Positions 43,376 to 51,054 of a stretch of 51,054 nt of DNA are shown piece after piece. Made by a program: the position numbers and the translations under genes. The notes below the pieces were generated by a model. That model worked only from the letters and a program-made list of their open reading frames with translations, was not told the origin of the DNA and did not search any database. The first letter of the stretch is position 1, and the number at the start of each line of letters is the position of its first letter. This DNA comes from an uncultured Alphaproteobacteria bacterium (lineage in GTDB: Bacteria; Pseudomonadota; Alphaproteobacteria; Rhodobacterales; Rhodobacteraceae): assembly GCA_902586885.1 (NCBI GenBank), contig CACIJG010000012.1:1-51054 (forward strand). Direction: 5' to 3'.

Positions 43376-44797
43376 TTAAATGCCCAGTGAAGTATAGCCT
43401 TGGGCTACTCTTTTAATTGCCACCATCATTGCAGCGGTTCTTAAGTCAGGTATTTTTGGGCTTGAATTCCATACGTTACTTATGATTTTGTAAGAGCTTC
43501 TCATAGTATCTTCAAGGCCAGATCTTACAAGATCAAGCTCGGAATCTCCCCTCACTATCTCATCTCTAAACTCGCTTGGAAATTTCGAATGGACTAGATC
43601 TTCTATACCTGTAATTAAGGATGAAAGTTGATTTTCTTGTGCCCGTCTCTGTAGTCGACCAAACCTTATTCTACTAAGATTTTTGATCCACTCAAAGTAG
43701 CTTACCGTGACACCACCGGCATTAGCGTAAAGGTCGGGAATGATTACCTTACCTTTCTTATTAAGTATTTCATCAGCATCTGCTGATAAAGGGCCATTTG
43801 CAGCTTCAACTACTATAGGTGCCTTAATTTTGGATGCATTATCTTTTGTTATAACCAATTCCATTGCAGCTGGAATTAAAATATCAGCTTCAGCTTCTAG
43901 AAGCTCTGAACCTGCTTTTGTGTATCCTTTGAAACCATTTATAGACCCAGTAGATACAATATGCTGACGAAGCGCTATAACATCAATGCCATCTTCATCA
44001 ACTATTCCACCATCTCTCTCTAAGACGTGGGTAATAATTGCATTGTCTTCTTTAGAGAGAAACAGTGCCGCATGATAGCCAACGTTCCCGAGTCCTTGTA
44101 TAATAACCCTTTTGCCTTTTAAAGTTGGTGTAAGGCTAGTTTTTTTAACATCTTCAGATGTATCAAAAAAAGCATTTAAAGCATATTTTACACCTCTACC
44201 TGTCGCTTCTGTTCTTCCTGAAATACCACCTTTATTTACAGGTTTTCCCGTCACGCATGCCCAAGCATTTAGGTCTGTGGGATTCAATCTTCTGTACTCA
44301 TCAGCCATCCACGCCATTTCTCTTTCTCCCGTGCCTACATCAGGAGCAGGAACATTTTGAGAAGGATGAATTAAATCTCTTTTAGCTAACTCTTGGGTAA
44401 AACGCCGAGTTATTTTTTCTAATTCCTGCTCGTTCCATTCCTTTGGATTAATAATTAACCCTCCTTTAGACCCACCGAAAGGAACTTCTACTAGCGAGCA
44501 TTTATATGTCATTAAAGCAGCAAGTGCCTCAACTTCCTCCTGGTTTACATCTAAATCATATCTAATCCCACCTTTAACAGGTTCAAAATGGTCGGAATGG
44601 ACTGATCTATAGCCTGTAAAAGTTTCAACCTTTCCTCTTAATCTTACAGCAAATCTAACTGTGTAAGTAGAGTTGGCTTGCATAATCTGGTTTGCTAAGT
44701 CATCTGACAGTGTGTCTTCTGATTTACTAAAATTTAAGGCTCTTACAGCTTTATTAAAGTTAATCTCTATTGATTCTAGAAACTCTTTTCCTGCCAA
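43376..44797 (-). CDS. gdhA: Glutamate dehydrogenase (Glu/Leu/Phe/Val dehydrogenase family)
   Basis: The 473-residue enzyme interconverts glutamate and 2-oxoglutarate plus ammonium. It has HSDHFEPVKGGIRYD, PFGGSKGG with the catalytic lysine region, PAPDVGTGEREMAWM, and the Rossmann motif IQGLGNVGYHAALFL. A longer C-terminal helix distinguishes it from hexameric NADP enzymes of about 450 residues and suggests the NAD-type clade, though cofactor use cannot be fixed. TTG start with AGAGGT about 7 bp upstream. The gene converges on the IorB gene and diverges from a DMT transporter. Confidence 0.93.
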   Translation of the reverse strand: MAGKEFLESIEINFNKAVRALNFSKSEDTLSDDLANQIMQANSTYTVRFAVRLRGKVETFTGYRSVHSDHFEPVKGGIRYDLDVNQEEVEALAALMTYKCSLVEVPFGGSKGGLIINPKEWNEQELEKITRRFTQELAKRDLIHPSQNVPAPDVGTGEREMAWMADEYRRLNPTDLNAWACVTGKPVNKGGISGRTEATGRGVKYALNAFFDTSEDVKKTSLTPTLKGKRVIIQGLGNVGYHAALFLSKEDNAIITHVLERDGGIVDEDGIDVIALRQHIVSTGSINGFKGYTKAGSELLEAEADILIPAAMELVITKDNASKIKAPIVVEAANGPLSADADEILNKKGKVIIPDLYANAGGVTVSYFEWIKNLSRIRFGRLQRRAQENQLSSLITGIEDLVHSKFPSEFRDEIVRGDSELDLVRSGLEDTMRSSYKIISNVWNSSPKIPDLRTAAMMVAIKRVAQGYTSLGI

Positions 44798-44923
44798 TTT
44801 TTGTACCTCTTTCCTTTACGTCATGTTAGCATATATATTTGACATGTAAACGAAGTATGAGAGACACTTTTTCCAACAAAATCTCTCAATTTTAATGTTT
44901 TTATCTTTAAAAAGGATTATTCT

Positions 44924-45805
44924 TTGAGATCTACAACCCTGTCTCCAACTAAAGGTGCTTTTCTTGTAATCTTAGCAGGTGTGCTATGGTCCACAGTTGG
45001 TATAGCAGTAAAAAGTATGGAAGAAGCAAACGCTTTCCAAATCCTATTCTATAGATCGCTTAGTTTATCATTTTTTATAGGAATTATTTGCTTTGTTTTT
45101 TATAGCAAAATGTTGTTTTTAATGGCAAAAAACTTCCTAAGCTACTTTTTAGGCGGTTTATTTTTGTTTTGCGCATATTTAGGGGGAATATATTCTCTTC
45201 AGCATACCTCAGCGGCTAATGCTCTGATTTTATTCGCATGTGCGCCAATAATAACTGCTTTTTTGGCTTCTTTTTTTCTTGCGGAAAAAATCTTTTTCTC
45301 AACTATTATATCGATTATATTGGCTTTTTCTGGAGTTTTGATAATGGTCTCGAATGATTTTGGCAATTCAGGCTTTAATGGTAATTTAGCAGCAATTGGG
45401 TCTGCTTTTGGTTTTGCGCTTTTTACTATAAATTTACGATATAATAAGAAAATAGAAATGATACCATCGGTGCTTGCTTCTGGCATAATAGGCCTTAGCA
45501 TTACGTCCCTTATTATTTTTATGTCTGGAATGAGTTTTTTAATACCAAAAAAAGATTTTTTCATTTCTGTGTCAATGGGGGTTTTCCAAGTTGGAAGTGG
45601 GCTTGTTTTATATACTATTGGTTCAAAAGTTTTAGCATCAACACAATTAACGATACTTTCACTTGGCGAGGTTTTTCTAGGACCTTTATGGGTCTGGATT
45701 GCTATTGGAGAGGAGATATATATAAATACGTTTGTCGGTGGTGCTATGATTTTGACAGCAGTTATATACAGTGCCTATTGGGAAAACAAAAATATTAAAG
45801 ACTAA
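44924..45805 (+). CDS. DMT superfamily transporter (EamA family)
   Basis: The 293-residue protein has ten predicted membrane helices as two EamA repeats: one beginning FLVILAGVLWSTVGIAVKSM, the second from GNLAAIGSAFGFALFTINLR. The first-repeat end HTSAANALILFACAPIITAFLA and the second-repeat ILSLGEVFLGPLWVW are standard. Members export amino acids or nucleotide-like metabolites; the substrate is unknown. TTG start with AAGGA upstream. It diverges from the gdh gene with a 126 bp gap. Confidence 0.9.
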   Translation: MRSTTLSPTKGAFLVILAGVLWSTVGIAVKSMEEANAFQILFYRSLSLSFFIGIICFVFYSKMLFLMAKNFLSYFLGGLFLFCAYLGGIYSLQHTSAANALILFACAPIITAFLASFFLAEKIFFSTIISIILAFSGVLIMVSNDFGNSGFNGNLAAIGSAFGFALFTINLRYNKKIEMIPSVLASGIIGLSITSLIIFMSGMSFLIPKKDFFISVSMGVFQVGSGLVLYTIGSKVLASTQLTILSLGEVFLGPLWVWIAIGEEIYINTFVGGAMILTAVIYSAYWENKNIKD

Positions 45806-45909
45806 ATCAATCTTTTTATCTGTTTATTTTAAAATAGTTTTCTTATAATTTTTTATCTGCATCCTTGATAATAAAATTATCTATGCTGCAGTACATTAAA
45901 TAAGGATTG

Positions 45910-47571
45910 ATGATGACTGCTTACAATGATTTTTCTGATAAAAATTCGTGGAATGTTTTATCTCTCTTAAGGAAGAGAGCTGATGATCTTGGAGAAGAGA
46001 CTTTTATAGAGTTTGACAACGGTGTCAGTTTAAGTTTTAGAGCGCTTGAAAAAAAATCAAATTTACTAGCACTAAGTTTAAAATCTCTTGGCTTGGAAGA
46101 AAATGAAAATGTTTTTTGCTTTCTAAAGAATTGCCCTGAATTTTTAATTTCTTTGTTTGCTATTTTAAAATGTGGAGCTGTTTTTGTACCAATAAACACT
46201 GAACTTAGGGGAAAATTTCTTGATCATCAGTTTAGAAACTGTGAGCCAAAAATTGCTATAGTTAATAATAGCTTAATTGATAGTTTTTTAGATTTGGAGC
46301 CATTGGCAACTAAACTTAAAACTACAATTTTTGTAGGGAAAACATTTGAAAAAAAAATTCCAAAAGCACTTTTGTCAGACAATAAATTTCTATTTAACGA
46401 TATTATTAAGCTTCCCTTAAAAGAGGGTAAAGAGTTTTTGGTGTATAATCCTTCAATTCATAAAATATGTGCAATAATGTATACATCCGGAACTACTGGT
46501 CCATCAAAGGGCGTCATGTTAACACATGGCCATTTATTTTCCTTCGCAATAAACAGCGCAAAAGTTGCCTATCTTACCCGTGAGGATGTGTATTATATCT
46601 GCATGCCCTTGTTTCATGTAAATGGATTGAGCATTCAGTGTTTTGCTGCCCTCTACGCGGGAATAAGAGTATACTGTAGAGAACGATTTAGCCCAACTAA
46701 CTGGTTATCAGATATCATAAAGTCAGGAGCAACAGTTACAAATCTTTTGGGGGTAATGCCAGAATTTGTGTTTAATACTGCTCCCTCATCTTTAGATAAA
46801 AATCATTCTTTGAGAATGGTTAGCGCAGTACCAATAAGTAAAGAGTGGGGAAAAGCTTTTGAAAAAAGATTTAATGTAAAATTTCTTCAGGGGTTTGGAA
46901 TGACAGAGAGTGGTATGAGCTTTTGGGGAGATTTAACGGAGGAAAATTTGATTCCTGGTTGTGCTGGATACCCCATGAATGATTTATACGAAGTGAAAAT
47001 TGCTAACCCAGAAAATGACGAGTTTCTGCCTCCTAATACCGTTGGAGAGTTATTAATTAGACCTAAACACCCTGGAATATTTTCTGCTGGATATTATAAA
47101 ATGCCAGAAAAAACTTTAGAATCATGGAGAAATCTTTGGTTTCATACTGGAGATGCATGCAGTTTTGATGAAAAGGGTAGAATGCATTACTTCGATAGAA
47201 TTAAGGATTGCATTCGTAGGAGGGGAGAAAATATCTCGGCTTTTGAGCTTGAGCAGGTAATAAATGCATATGAGAGTATAATTGAATGTGCTGCAATTGG
47301 AGTAAAAACCGATGAGTCTGGTGGTGAAGATGAAGTATTAGTTTGCATAGTAAAAGAGAAAAATTCTGAAATAGAGCTTGATAGTTTTTTAAGTTACTGT
47401 AAGAAAAATCTCCCTCGTTTTGCAATTCCAAAGTTTGTTAGGTTTGTAGATAGTATTATAAAAACAGGATCTGGAAAGCTTAGTAAAGTTAAAATAAGAG
47501 AAGAGGGGTTAACATCTGACTCTTTACTGCTAGATCCTTCTTTTAAAAAACCAGTAAATAAAATACAATAG
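45910..47571 (+). CDS. AMP-dependent CoA ligase (CaiC-like crotonobetaine/carnitine-CoA ligase family)
   Basis: This 553-residue ANL-superfamily enzyme has YTSGTTGPSKGVM, QGFGMTESGMSFWGD, LWFHTGDACSFDEKGRMHYFDRIKDCI with RRRGENIS, and a C-terminal lysine in KTGSGKLSKVKI. Among ligases the RRRGENIS string and overall order are closest to CaiC-type enzymes, which form CoA esters of carnitine-like or related acids. The substrate is not settled. AAGGA at 45902-45906 suits ATG at 45910 or 45913. It lies 26 bp upstream of soxS and may share its transcript, although its function seems unrelated. Confidence 0.85.
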   Translation: MMTAYNDFSDKNSWNVLSLLRKRADDLGEETFIEFDNGVSLSFRALEKKSNLLALSLKSLGLEENENVFCFLKNCPEFLISLFAILKCGAVFVPINTELRGKFLDHQFRNCEPKIAIVNNSLIDSFLDLEPLATKLKTTIFVGKTFEKKIPKALLSDNKFLFNDIIKLPLKEGKEFLVYNPSIHKICAIMYTSGTTGPSKGVMLTHGHLFSFAINSAKVAYLTREDVYYICMPLFHVNGLSIQCFAALYAGIRVYCRERFSPTNWLSDIIKSGATVTNLLGVMPEFVFNTAPSSLDKNHSLRMVSAVPISKEWGKAFEKRFNVKFLQGFGMTESGMSFWGDLTEENLIPGCAGYPMNDLYEVKIANPENDEFLPPNTVGELLIRPKHPGIFSAGYYKMPEKTLESWRNLWFHTGDACSFDEKGRMHYFDRIKDCIRRRGENISAFELEQVINAYESIIECAAIGVKTDESGGEDEVLVCIVKEKNSEIELDSFLSYCKKNLPRFAIPKFVRFVDSIIKTGSGKLSKVKIREEGLTSDSLLLDPSFKKPVNKIQ

Positions 47572-47597
47572 AAATTCTTTCACAATAAGTTCGCCTT

Positions 47598-47966
47598 ATG
47601 AGAATAAAATATATTTTATTATCCCTTATATTTGGCTTGTTTTTAGATGTAGCCGCTAGTTTTAGTGAGGACAGCAGATTACTATTTTTTACAGAAAAAT
47701 CCTGTCCGTACTGTCAGTGGTGGGAAAAGGATATTGGTGATATCTACCCTAAAACTGAATATTCTATGAAATTTCGATTAAGACGAATTACATTTGGTGC
47801 AGATTTAAATAGTCATTCTTATGGTTTAAAAAAATCTATCTTAGGAACCCCAACTTTTGTATTTGTCTACCTAGGTAAAGAAATAGGAAGAATTGAAGGT
47901 TACAATGGTCCTGAGATGTTTTGGTGGCAGGTTGAAAGCATTTTTAATAGCGAAAAAACTGATTAG
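47598..47966 (+). CDS. soxS: Periplasmic thioredoxin-like protein SoxS
   Basis: The 122-residue protein has a Sec signal (KYILLSLIFGLFLDVAA) and a thioredoxin-like fold with the active site CPYC at C36 and C39, and the cis-Pro segment GTPTFVFV. The C-terminal GRIEGYNGPEMFWW is the characteristic SoxS end. SoxS keeps the SoxY carrier cysteine reduced and active. Its place upstream of soxY agrees. The short length is normal for SoxS. Confidence 0.9.
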   Translation: MRIKYILLSLIFGLFLDVAASFSEDSRLLFFTEKSCPYCQWWEKDIGDIYPKTEYSMKFRLRRITFGADLNSHSYGLKKSILGTPTFVFVYLGKEIGRIEGYNGPEMFWWQVESIFNSEKTD

Positions 47967-47998
47967 AGTTTTAATAGTACATTGATTTAGTTAGCATG

Positions 47999-48029
47999 TT
48001 GACTTTATCTTTCTTAAATCTAATATAAA
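47999..48029 (+). promoter_or_regulatory. Candidate sigma70-like promoter for soxYZCDB
   Basis: TTGACT at 47999-48004 is followed by TAATAT (48021-48026, 16 bp spacer), with TATAAA overlapping at 48024-48029. The expected transcript start near 48035 lies ahead of all candidate soxY starts (48043, 48058, 48082). This suggests soxYZCDB is transcribed separately from soxS. The AT-rich context makes chance matches possible. Confidence 0.4.
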
Positions 48030-48081
48030 TACCAAAGTATCGATGGTAATATTTAATATGAAAGATAAGGATTTAATTTCT

Positions 48082-48522
48082 ATGAATAGGCGTTCAGCTA
48101 TTACGTTATTGACGTGCATGGGCTTTACTCTATCTCTTCCCTCAGGTTTAATGGCCAGCCCGGAGTTAGTACAGGGCGAAATAGATAAGATTATTAAAGG
48201 GTCTGTAACCAGAGAGGCAGAGATCTTTCTGGATGTGCCAGAGATTGCTGAAAATGGCAATCAAGTTAAAGTGTCTTTTGAAATAGAAAGCCCAATGTCT
48301 GAAGATGATTTCGTAAAGGAAGTGTATATTTTTGCAGATGGAAACCCCGCTCCTAAGGTAGGTAAATTTGAATTTACTCCTTTTTCAGGAGAGTGCTTTG
48401 CATCAACAAAAATGCGACTTTCTAAAACTCAGGATGTATATCTATTGGCAAAATTCAGTGACGGTAATTATGCTCTAGAAAAATCCACCGTAAAAGTAAC
48501 GATAGGAGGTTGTGGTGGTTAA
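48082..48522 (+). CDS. soxY: Sulfur carrier protein SoxY
   Basis: The protein has a twin-arginine type signal (MNRRSAITLLTCMGF) and ends with the C-terminal swinging arm GGCGG, whose cysteine carries the sulfur chain during thiosulfate oxidation. The body is an immunoglobulin-like SoxY domain (EAEIFLDVPEIAENGNQVKV). In-frame ATGs occur at 48043, 48058 and 48082. The last is favoured by AAGGA at 48067-48071 and because it puts the Arg pair at the N-terminus. The alternatives would add 8 or 13 residues. SoxY works as a heterodimer with SoxZ, encoded 14 bp downstream. Confidence 0.95.
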   Translation: MNRRSAITLLTCMGFTLSLPSGLMASPELVQGEIDKIIKGSVTREAEIFLDVPEIAENGNQVKVSFEIESPMSEDDFVKEVYIFADGNPAPKVGKFEFTPFSGECFASTKMRLSKTQDVYLLAKFSDGNYALEKSTVKVTIGGCGG

Positions 48523-48536
48523 AAAGGAAAAAGAAA

Positions 48537-48863
48537 ATGGCAAAAATTAAACCTCGAGCTAAAATTCCCAAGGAGGCAGAGTTAGACGAAATAATAGAGA
48601 TAAAAACTCTTATTCGGCACCCTATGCATAGTGGAAGAGTAAAAGACGCAAATGGCAAAACAATTCCCAGGCACATCATAAATAAATTTGAAGCTAAGTT
48701 TAATGGAAAGATAGTGTTTAGTATGAAGTTAGAACCTTCGATATCTAGTAACCCATATGTCTCATTTCCTTTTAAAGTATTTGAGTCAGGAAAATTTGAG
48801 CTGGAATGGATGGAAGATGGTGGAGAAATATATAGATTGTCTAAGAGTGTGAAAGTTTCTTGA
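48537..48863 (+). CDS. soxZ: Sulfur carrier complex subunit SoxZ
   Basis: The 108-residue protein is a SoxZ domain without a signal peptide: it starts MAKIKPRAKIP and contains the family string IKTLIRHPMHSGRVKDANGK and the end SKSVKVS. It travels to the periplasm bound to SoxY, which bears the Tat signal. AAAAGGAAAAAG lies before the ATG at 48537 and fixes the start; an upstream in-frame ATG at 48510 would overlap soxY and add basic residues. soxC follows 19 bp downstream. Confidence 0.95.
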   Translation: MAKIKPRAKIPKEAELDEIIEIKTLIRHPMHSGRVKDANGKTIPRHIINKFEAKFNGKIVFSMKLEPSISSNPYVSFPFKVFESGKFELEWMEDGGEIYRLSKSVKVS

Positions 48864-48882
48864 GCTATCAATTAATTTAATA

Positions 48883-50160
48883 ATGGTTAAAAAAAGAGAA
48901 ATTGTTAAAGGCATTAATCGCCGGAGATTGCTTGGAGGAGCAACAGCGCTTGGTTCGTTAGCTATGACATCTAAAGTTTTCAGTCAAGTTAAAGCTAATC
49001 GAGACAACTTACCTCCCAATTTACCTGAATGGACACCAGACCTTGGCCCAGGTGTTGACGTTAATCCATATGGTACTCCTTCAATATTTGAAGAAAACGT
49101 GATTAGGAGAAATGTGCCTTGGTTAACTGCTTCTGCAGAATCTTCGGTTAATTTCACCCCTTTACAAGATTTAGAAGGAATTATTACGCCTAATGGATTG
49201 TGCTTTGAGAGGCATCATGGTGGTGTTCCAGAAATTAATCCCGCAGATTATCGTTTGATGATAAATGGATTGGTTGATCGGGAAATGATCTTTACACTTG
49301 ACGACCTTAAGAGATTTCCGCAAACAAACAAATTTTATTTTCTAGAGTGTGCAGCTAACGGAGGAATGGAGTGGAAGGGTTCGCAACTGAATGGCTGTCA
49401 GTTTACTTTTGGAATGGTGCATAACGTTCAATATACAGGGGTTAAGTTATCTGATCTCTTAAGTGAGACCGGGCTTAAGCCCAAAGCAAAATGGGTTTTA
49501 GCGGAGGGAAGTGATACATCAGGTATGACACGTTCAATCCCTATAGAAAAAATACTAGAAGATTGCTTAATTGTTTGGGCAATGAATGGCGAAGCTCTTA
49601 GAGCAGAACAAGGTTATCCGGTAAGGTTAGTTGTTCCTGGGTGGGAAGGTAATATGTGGGTGAAGTGGATTAGACGTCTAGAGTTTGGTGATAAACCATA
49701 TATGACAAGAGAGGAAACATCCAAATATACAGATCTTCTAAGCAATGGAAAAGCTAGAATGTTTACTTGGGTCATGGAGGCTAAATCTGTTGTTACATCT
49801 CCCAGCCCTGAAAAGCCCATTCTTCAAAAAGGAGTTCATCAGATCAGAGGTCTGGCTTGGTCTGGTAGGGGAAAAATAAAAAGGGTAGACGTATCAATCG
49901 ACGGTGGTAAAAACTGGAAAACATCAAAACTTCATGGCCCTGTTTTTAGTAAAAGTCTTTCGCGTTTTACATTTCCCTTAAATTGGAATGGTGAAGAATT
50001 GCTAATACAGTCTAGAGCGATTGACGAGACTGGATATGTTCAACCTCATATTCATGAATTACAAAAGGTGAGGGGTCTAAATTCAATCTACCATAATAAT
50101 TCAATCGCTACATGGCTGGTTAATAAGAATGGTAAGGTAGAGAATGTTCGGCTTGGCTAA
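48883..50160 (+). CDS. soxC: Sulfane dehydrogenase molybdenum subunit SoxC
   Basis: This 425-residue protein of the sulfite-oxidase family has a Tat signal (NRRRLLGGATALGSLAM) and the cofactor cysteine in FLECAANGG (C156). The molybdopterin-binding domain is followed by a dimerisation domain (RVDVSIDGGKNWK). Together with SoxD it oxidises the SoxY-bound sulfane sulfur. The substituted ERHHGG and GWEGNMWVKWIRRLE strings match SoxC more than free sulfite dehydrogenases. The soxD gene overlaps its 3' end by 17 bp. Confidence 0.95.
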   Translation: MVKKREIVKGINRRRLLGGATALGSLAMTSKVFSQVKANRDNLPPNLPEWTPDLGPGVDVNPYGTPSIFEENVIRRNVPWLTASAESSVNFTPLQDLEGIITPNGLCFERHHGGVPEINPADYRLMINGLVDREMIFTLDDLKRFPQTNKFYFLECAANGGMEWKGSQLNGCQFTFGMVHNVQYTGVKLSDLLSETGLKPKAKWVLAEGSDTSGMTRSIPIEKILEDCLIVWAMNGEALRAEQGYPVRLVVPGWEGNMWVKWIRRLEFGDKPYMTREETSKYTDLLSNGKARMFTWVMEAKSVVTSPSPEKPILQKGVHQIRGLAWSGRGKIKRVDVSIDGGKNWKTSKLHGPVFSKSLSRFTFPLNWNGEELLIQSRAIDETGYVQPHIHELQKVRGLNSIYHNNSIATWLVNKNGKVENVRLG

Positions 50161-50782
50161 ATTATTCATATCGACAGTTTGTTTTTTATTGTGTGTGTGT
50201 GTGTCAACATATGCTTCTGAACGTCAATTTTACCTTGGAAAGATTGCTACACCTGAAGAAGTTTTAGGTTGGGATATAGATGTGCGCCCTGATGGTCTGG
50301 GTGCGCCAGTAGGCAGTGGTAATGCAATAAATGGTGAAGAAATTTATGCAGAGGTATGCGCAGGATGTCACGGAGATTTTGGAGAAGGTATGGATAGGTG
50401 GCCTGAATTGGTTGGAGGAGAAGATACTCTCGATACTCATGATCCCTTGAAAACAACTGGAAGCTACTGGCCGTATGCCTCCACAATGTATGATTATATA
50501 TATAGAGCAATGCCTTTTGGAATGTCTCAGTCTTTAACTGTTGACGAAACTTACCAAATAGTAGCATTCATATTAAATATGAATGACATTATTGATGAAG
50601 ACTTTGTCTTATCGAATAAAAACATAGGTAAAATAGAAATGCCTAATAGAGATGGTTTTTTATTGCCTGATCCTAGGCCTGATATAGACGTTTTTTCAGG
50701 CACACCCTGCATGAGTGACTGCGATGTGCCAATAACGATTATTGGTAAGGCTAGAGATATAGACGTTACGCCTGAAGATTGA
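50144..50782 (+). CDS. soxD: Short monoheme SoxD cytochrome c
   Basis: The 212-residue protein has a signal peptide and one heme-c site CAGCH (C72, C75, H76). Typical SoxD strings are present: TPEEVLGWDIDVRPDGLG, GSYWPYASTMYDYIYRAMPF and PCMSDCDVPITI. SoxD of Paracoccus has two heme domains and about 380 residues; this one stops in the linker after the first, so the second heme domain is missing. It overlaps soxC by 17 bp and is not interrupted by a frameshift downstream. The signal peptide spans a (GT)7 dinucleotide run. Confidence 0.92.
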   Translation: MFGLAKLFISTVCFLLCVCVSTYASERQFYLGKIATPEEVLGWDIDVRPDGLGAPVGSGNAINGEEIYAEVCAGCHGDFGEGMDRWPELVGGEDTLDTHDPLKTTGSYWPYASTMYDYIYRAMPFGMSQSLTVDETYQIVAFILNMNDIIDEDFVLSNKNIGKIEMPNRDGFLLPDPRPDIDVFSGTPCMSDCDVPITIIGKARDIDVTPED

Positions 50783-50843
50783 TAACTTATTTATTAAAAA
50801 GTTAGAATATTTTGTGAAAAATGATCAAGTTTTGTCAAATTAA

Positions 50844-51054
50844 ATGAATAGTCGTAGAGAATTTCTTCAATTTTCTGCAGTTGTTGCATCTATTTTTTCT
50901 GGAGGGTCATTCCCTGCAGTTTCGGCTCCAAAAAACTTAGTTCTAGAAGATTTATTAAAATTTAATTCAAAAGGTCAAATAACACTTTTACATATCACTG
51001 ATATCCATGGACAGCTAAAACCTGTTTATTTTCGGCCTCCCTCTGAAAATTTTG
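50844..51054 (+). CDS. soxB: Thiosulfohydrolase SoxB, N-terminal part (cut by window end)
   Basis: The gene starts with ATG at 50844 and is open to the last base. The 70 visible residues show a Tat signal (NSRREFLQFSAVVASIF) and then LLHITDIHGQLKPVYFRPPS, the first metal-binding motif of SoxB, a two-manganese hydrolase that releases sulfate from the SoxY-bound chain. No clear ribosome site is seen before the start. soxD ends 61 bp upstream. Confidence 0.93.
   Translation, partial: MNSRREFLQFSAVVASIFSGGSFPAVSAPKNLVLEDLLKFNSKGQITLLHITDIHGQLKPVYFRPPSENF

Noticed and set aside
44858-44888. TGAGAGA / TCTCTCA inverted repeat between gdhA and the DMT gene
   Set aside because: The 17-base loop and lack of a T-run or symmetrical operator shape make it weak; AT-rich DNA gives such pairs by chance.
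1-51054. tRNA, rRNA, CRISPR, insertion sequence or phage genes
   Set aside because: I found no cloverleaf, repeat array, transposase or phage-protein reading on either strand, including around the MATE rearrangement; a computed tRNA or repeat search would be more sensitive.

Overview
The window is about 51 kb of gene-dense, AT-rich DNA (roughly 35% GC by eye). It looks like a streamlined, heterotrophic marine proteobacterium, most likely an alphaproteobacterium of the open-ocean type (SAR116-like, AEGEAN-169-like or a low-GC roseobacter relative). The lineage is inferred from gene content: a DMSP lyase (dddP), sulfoacetaldehyde acetyltransferase with phosphate acetyltransferase (xsc-pta), a cytoplasmic sulfite dehydrogenase (soeABC), periplasmic sox genes and branched-chain-type ABC transporters. 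Intergenic gaps are short, several genes overlap by 4 bp, and at least 13 genes start with TTG or GTG. I saw no rRNA, tRNA, CRISPR array, insertion sequence or phage gene.

Layout. (1) 1-2.3 kb: the C-terminal lobe of a MATE exporter and a DsbA-fold isomerase on +, facing the N-terminal lobe of a MATE exporter on -, then a DUF1330 gene. The two MATE pieces fit as the two parts of one gene separated by an inversion or a chimeric join. (2) 2.4-3.6 kb: a GAF-domain protein and a small unknown protein. (3) 3.7-11.8 kb: a high-affinity ABC transporter with one binding protein but two complete permease/permease/ATPase/ATPase sets, the second with a degenerate ATPase, ending in a small Met/His-rich secreted protein. 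(4) 11.8-16.7 kb: acyl-CoA ligase, an unrecognised propeller-like protein, a GFA-family protein, an MFS transporter and a NUDIX hydrolase. (5) 16.7-19.7 kb: a decayed carboxymuconolactone-decarboxylase-family gene, then a GMC oxidoreductase and a BciA-type divinyl-chlorophyllide reductase homologue on -. (6) 19.8-28.6 kb: alanine dehydrogenase, an M16C peptidase, pta and xsc, an enol-lactonase-like hydrolase and a diaminopropionate-ammonia-lyase-like enzyme. (7) 28.6-34.7 kb: dddP, a free-standing biotinyl carrier, and soeABC. (8) 34.9-39.8 kb: an M20 peptidase, a DsbA-like protein, a SOUL protein and a membrane adenylate cyclase. (9) 39.9-45.8 kb: a cytochrome c with an IorAB-type molybdenum hydroxylase, glutamate dehydrogenase and an EamA transporter. 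(10) 45.9-51.05 kb: a CaiC-like CoA ligase, then soxS, soxY, soxZ, soxC, soxD and the start of soxB, cut by the window end.

How the genes fit together. Much of the window handles organic and inorganic sulfur. Xsc splits sulfoacetaldehyde, the intermediate from taurine, isethionate and related sulfonates, into acetyl phosphate and sulfite. Pta turns acetyl phosphate into acetyl-CoA, and SoeABC oxidises the sulfite to sulfate into the quinone pool. Alanine dehydrogenase could recycle alanine formed by a taurine:pyruvate aminotransferase, which is not in the window. DddP cleaves DMSP to DMS and acrylate. The sox cluster oxidises thiosulfate-type sulfur, although soxX and soxA are not between soxZ and soxB. 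This supports a sulfur chemolithoheterotroph living on algal osmolytes. That overall picture is inferred from gene families, not shown directly.
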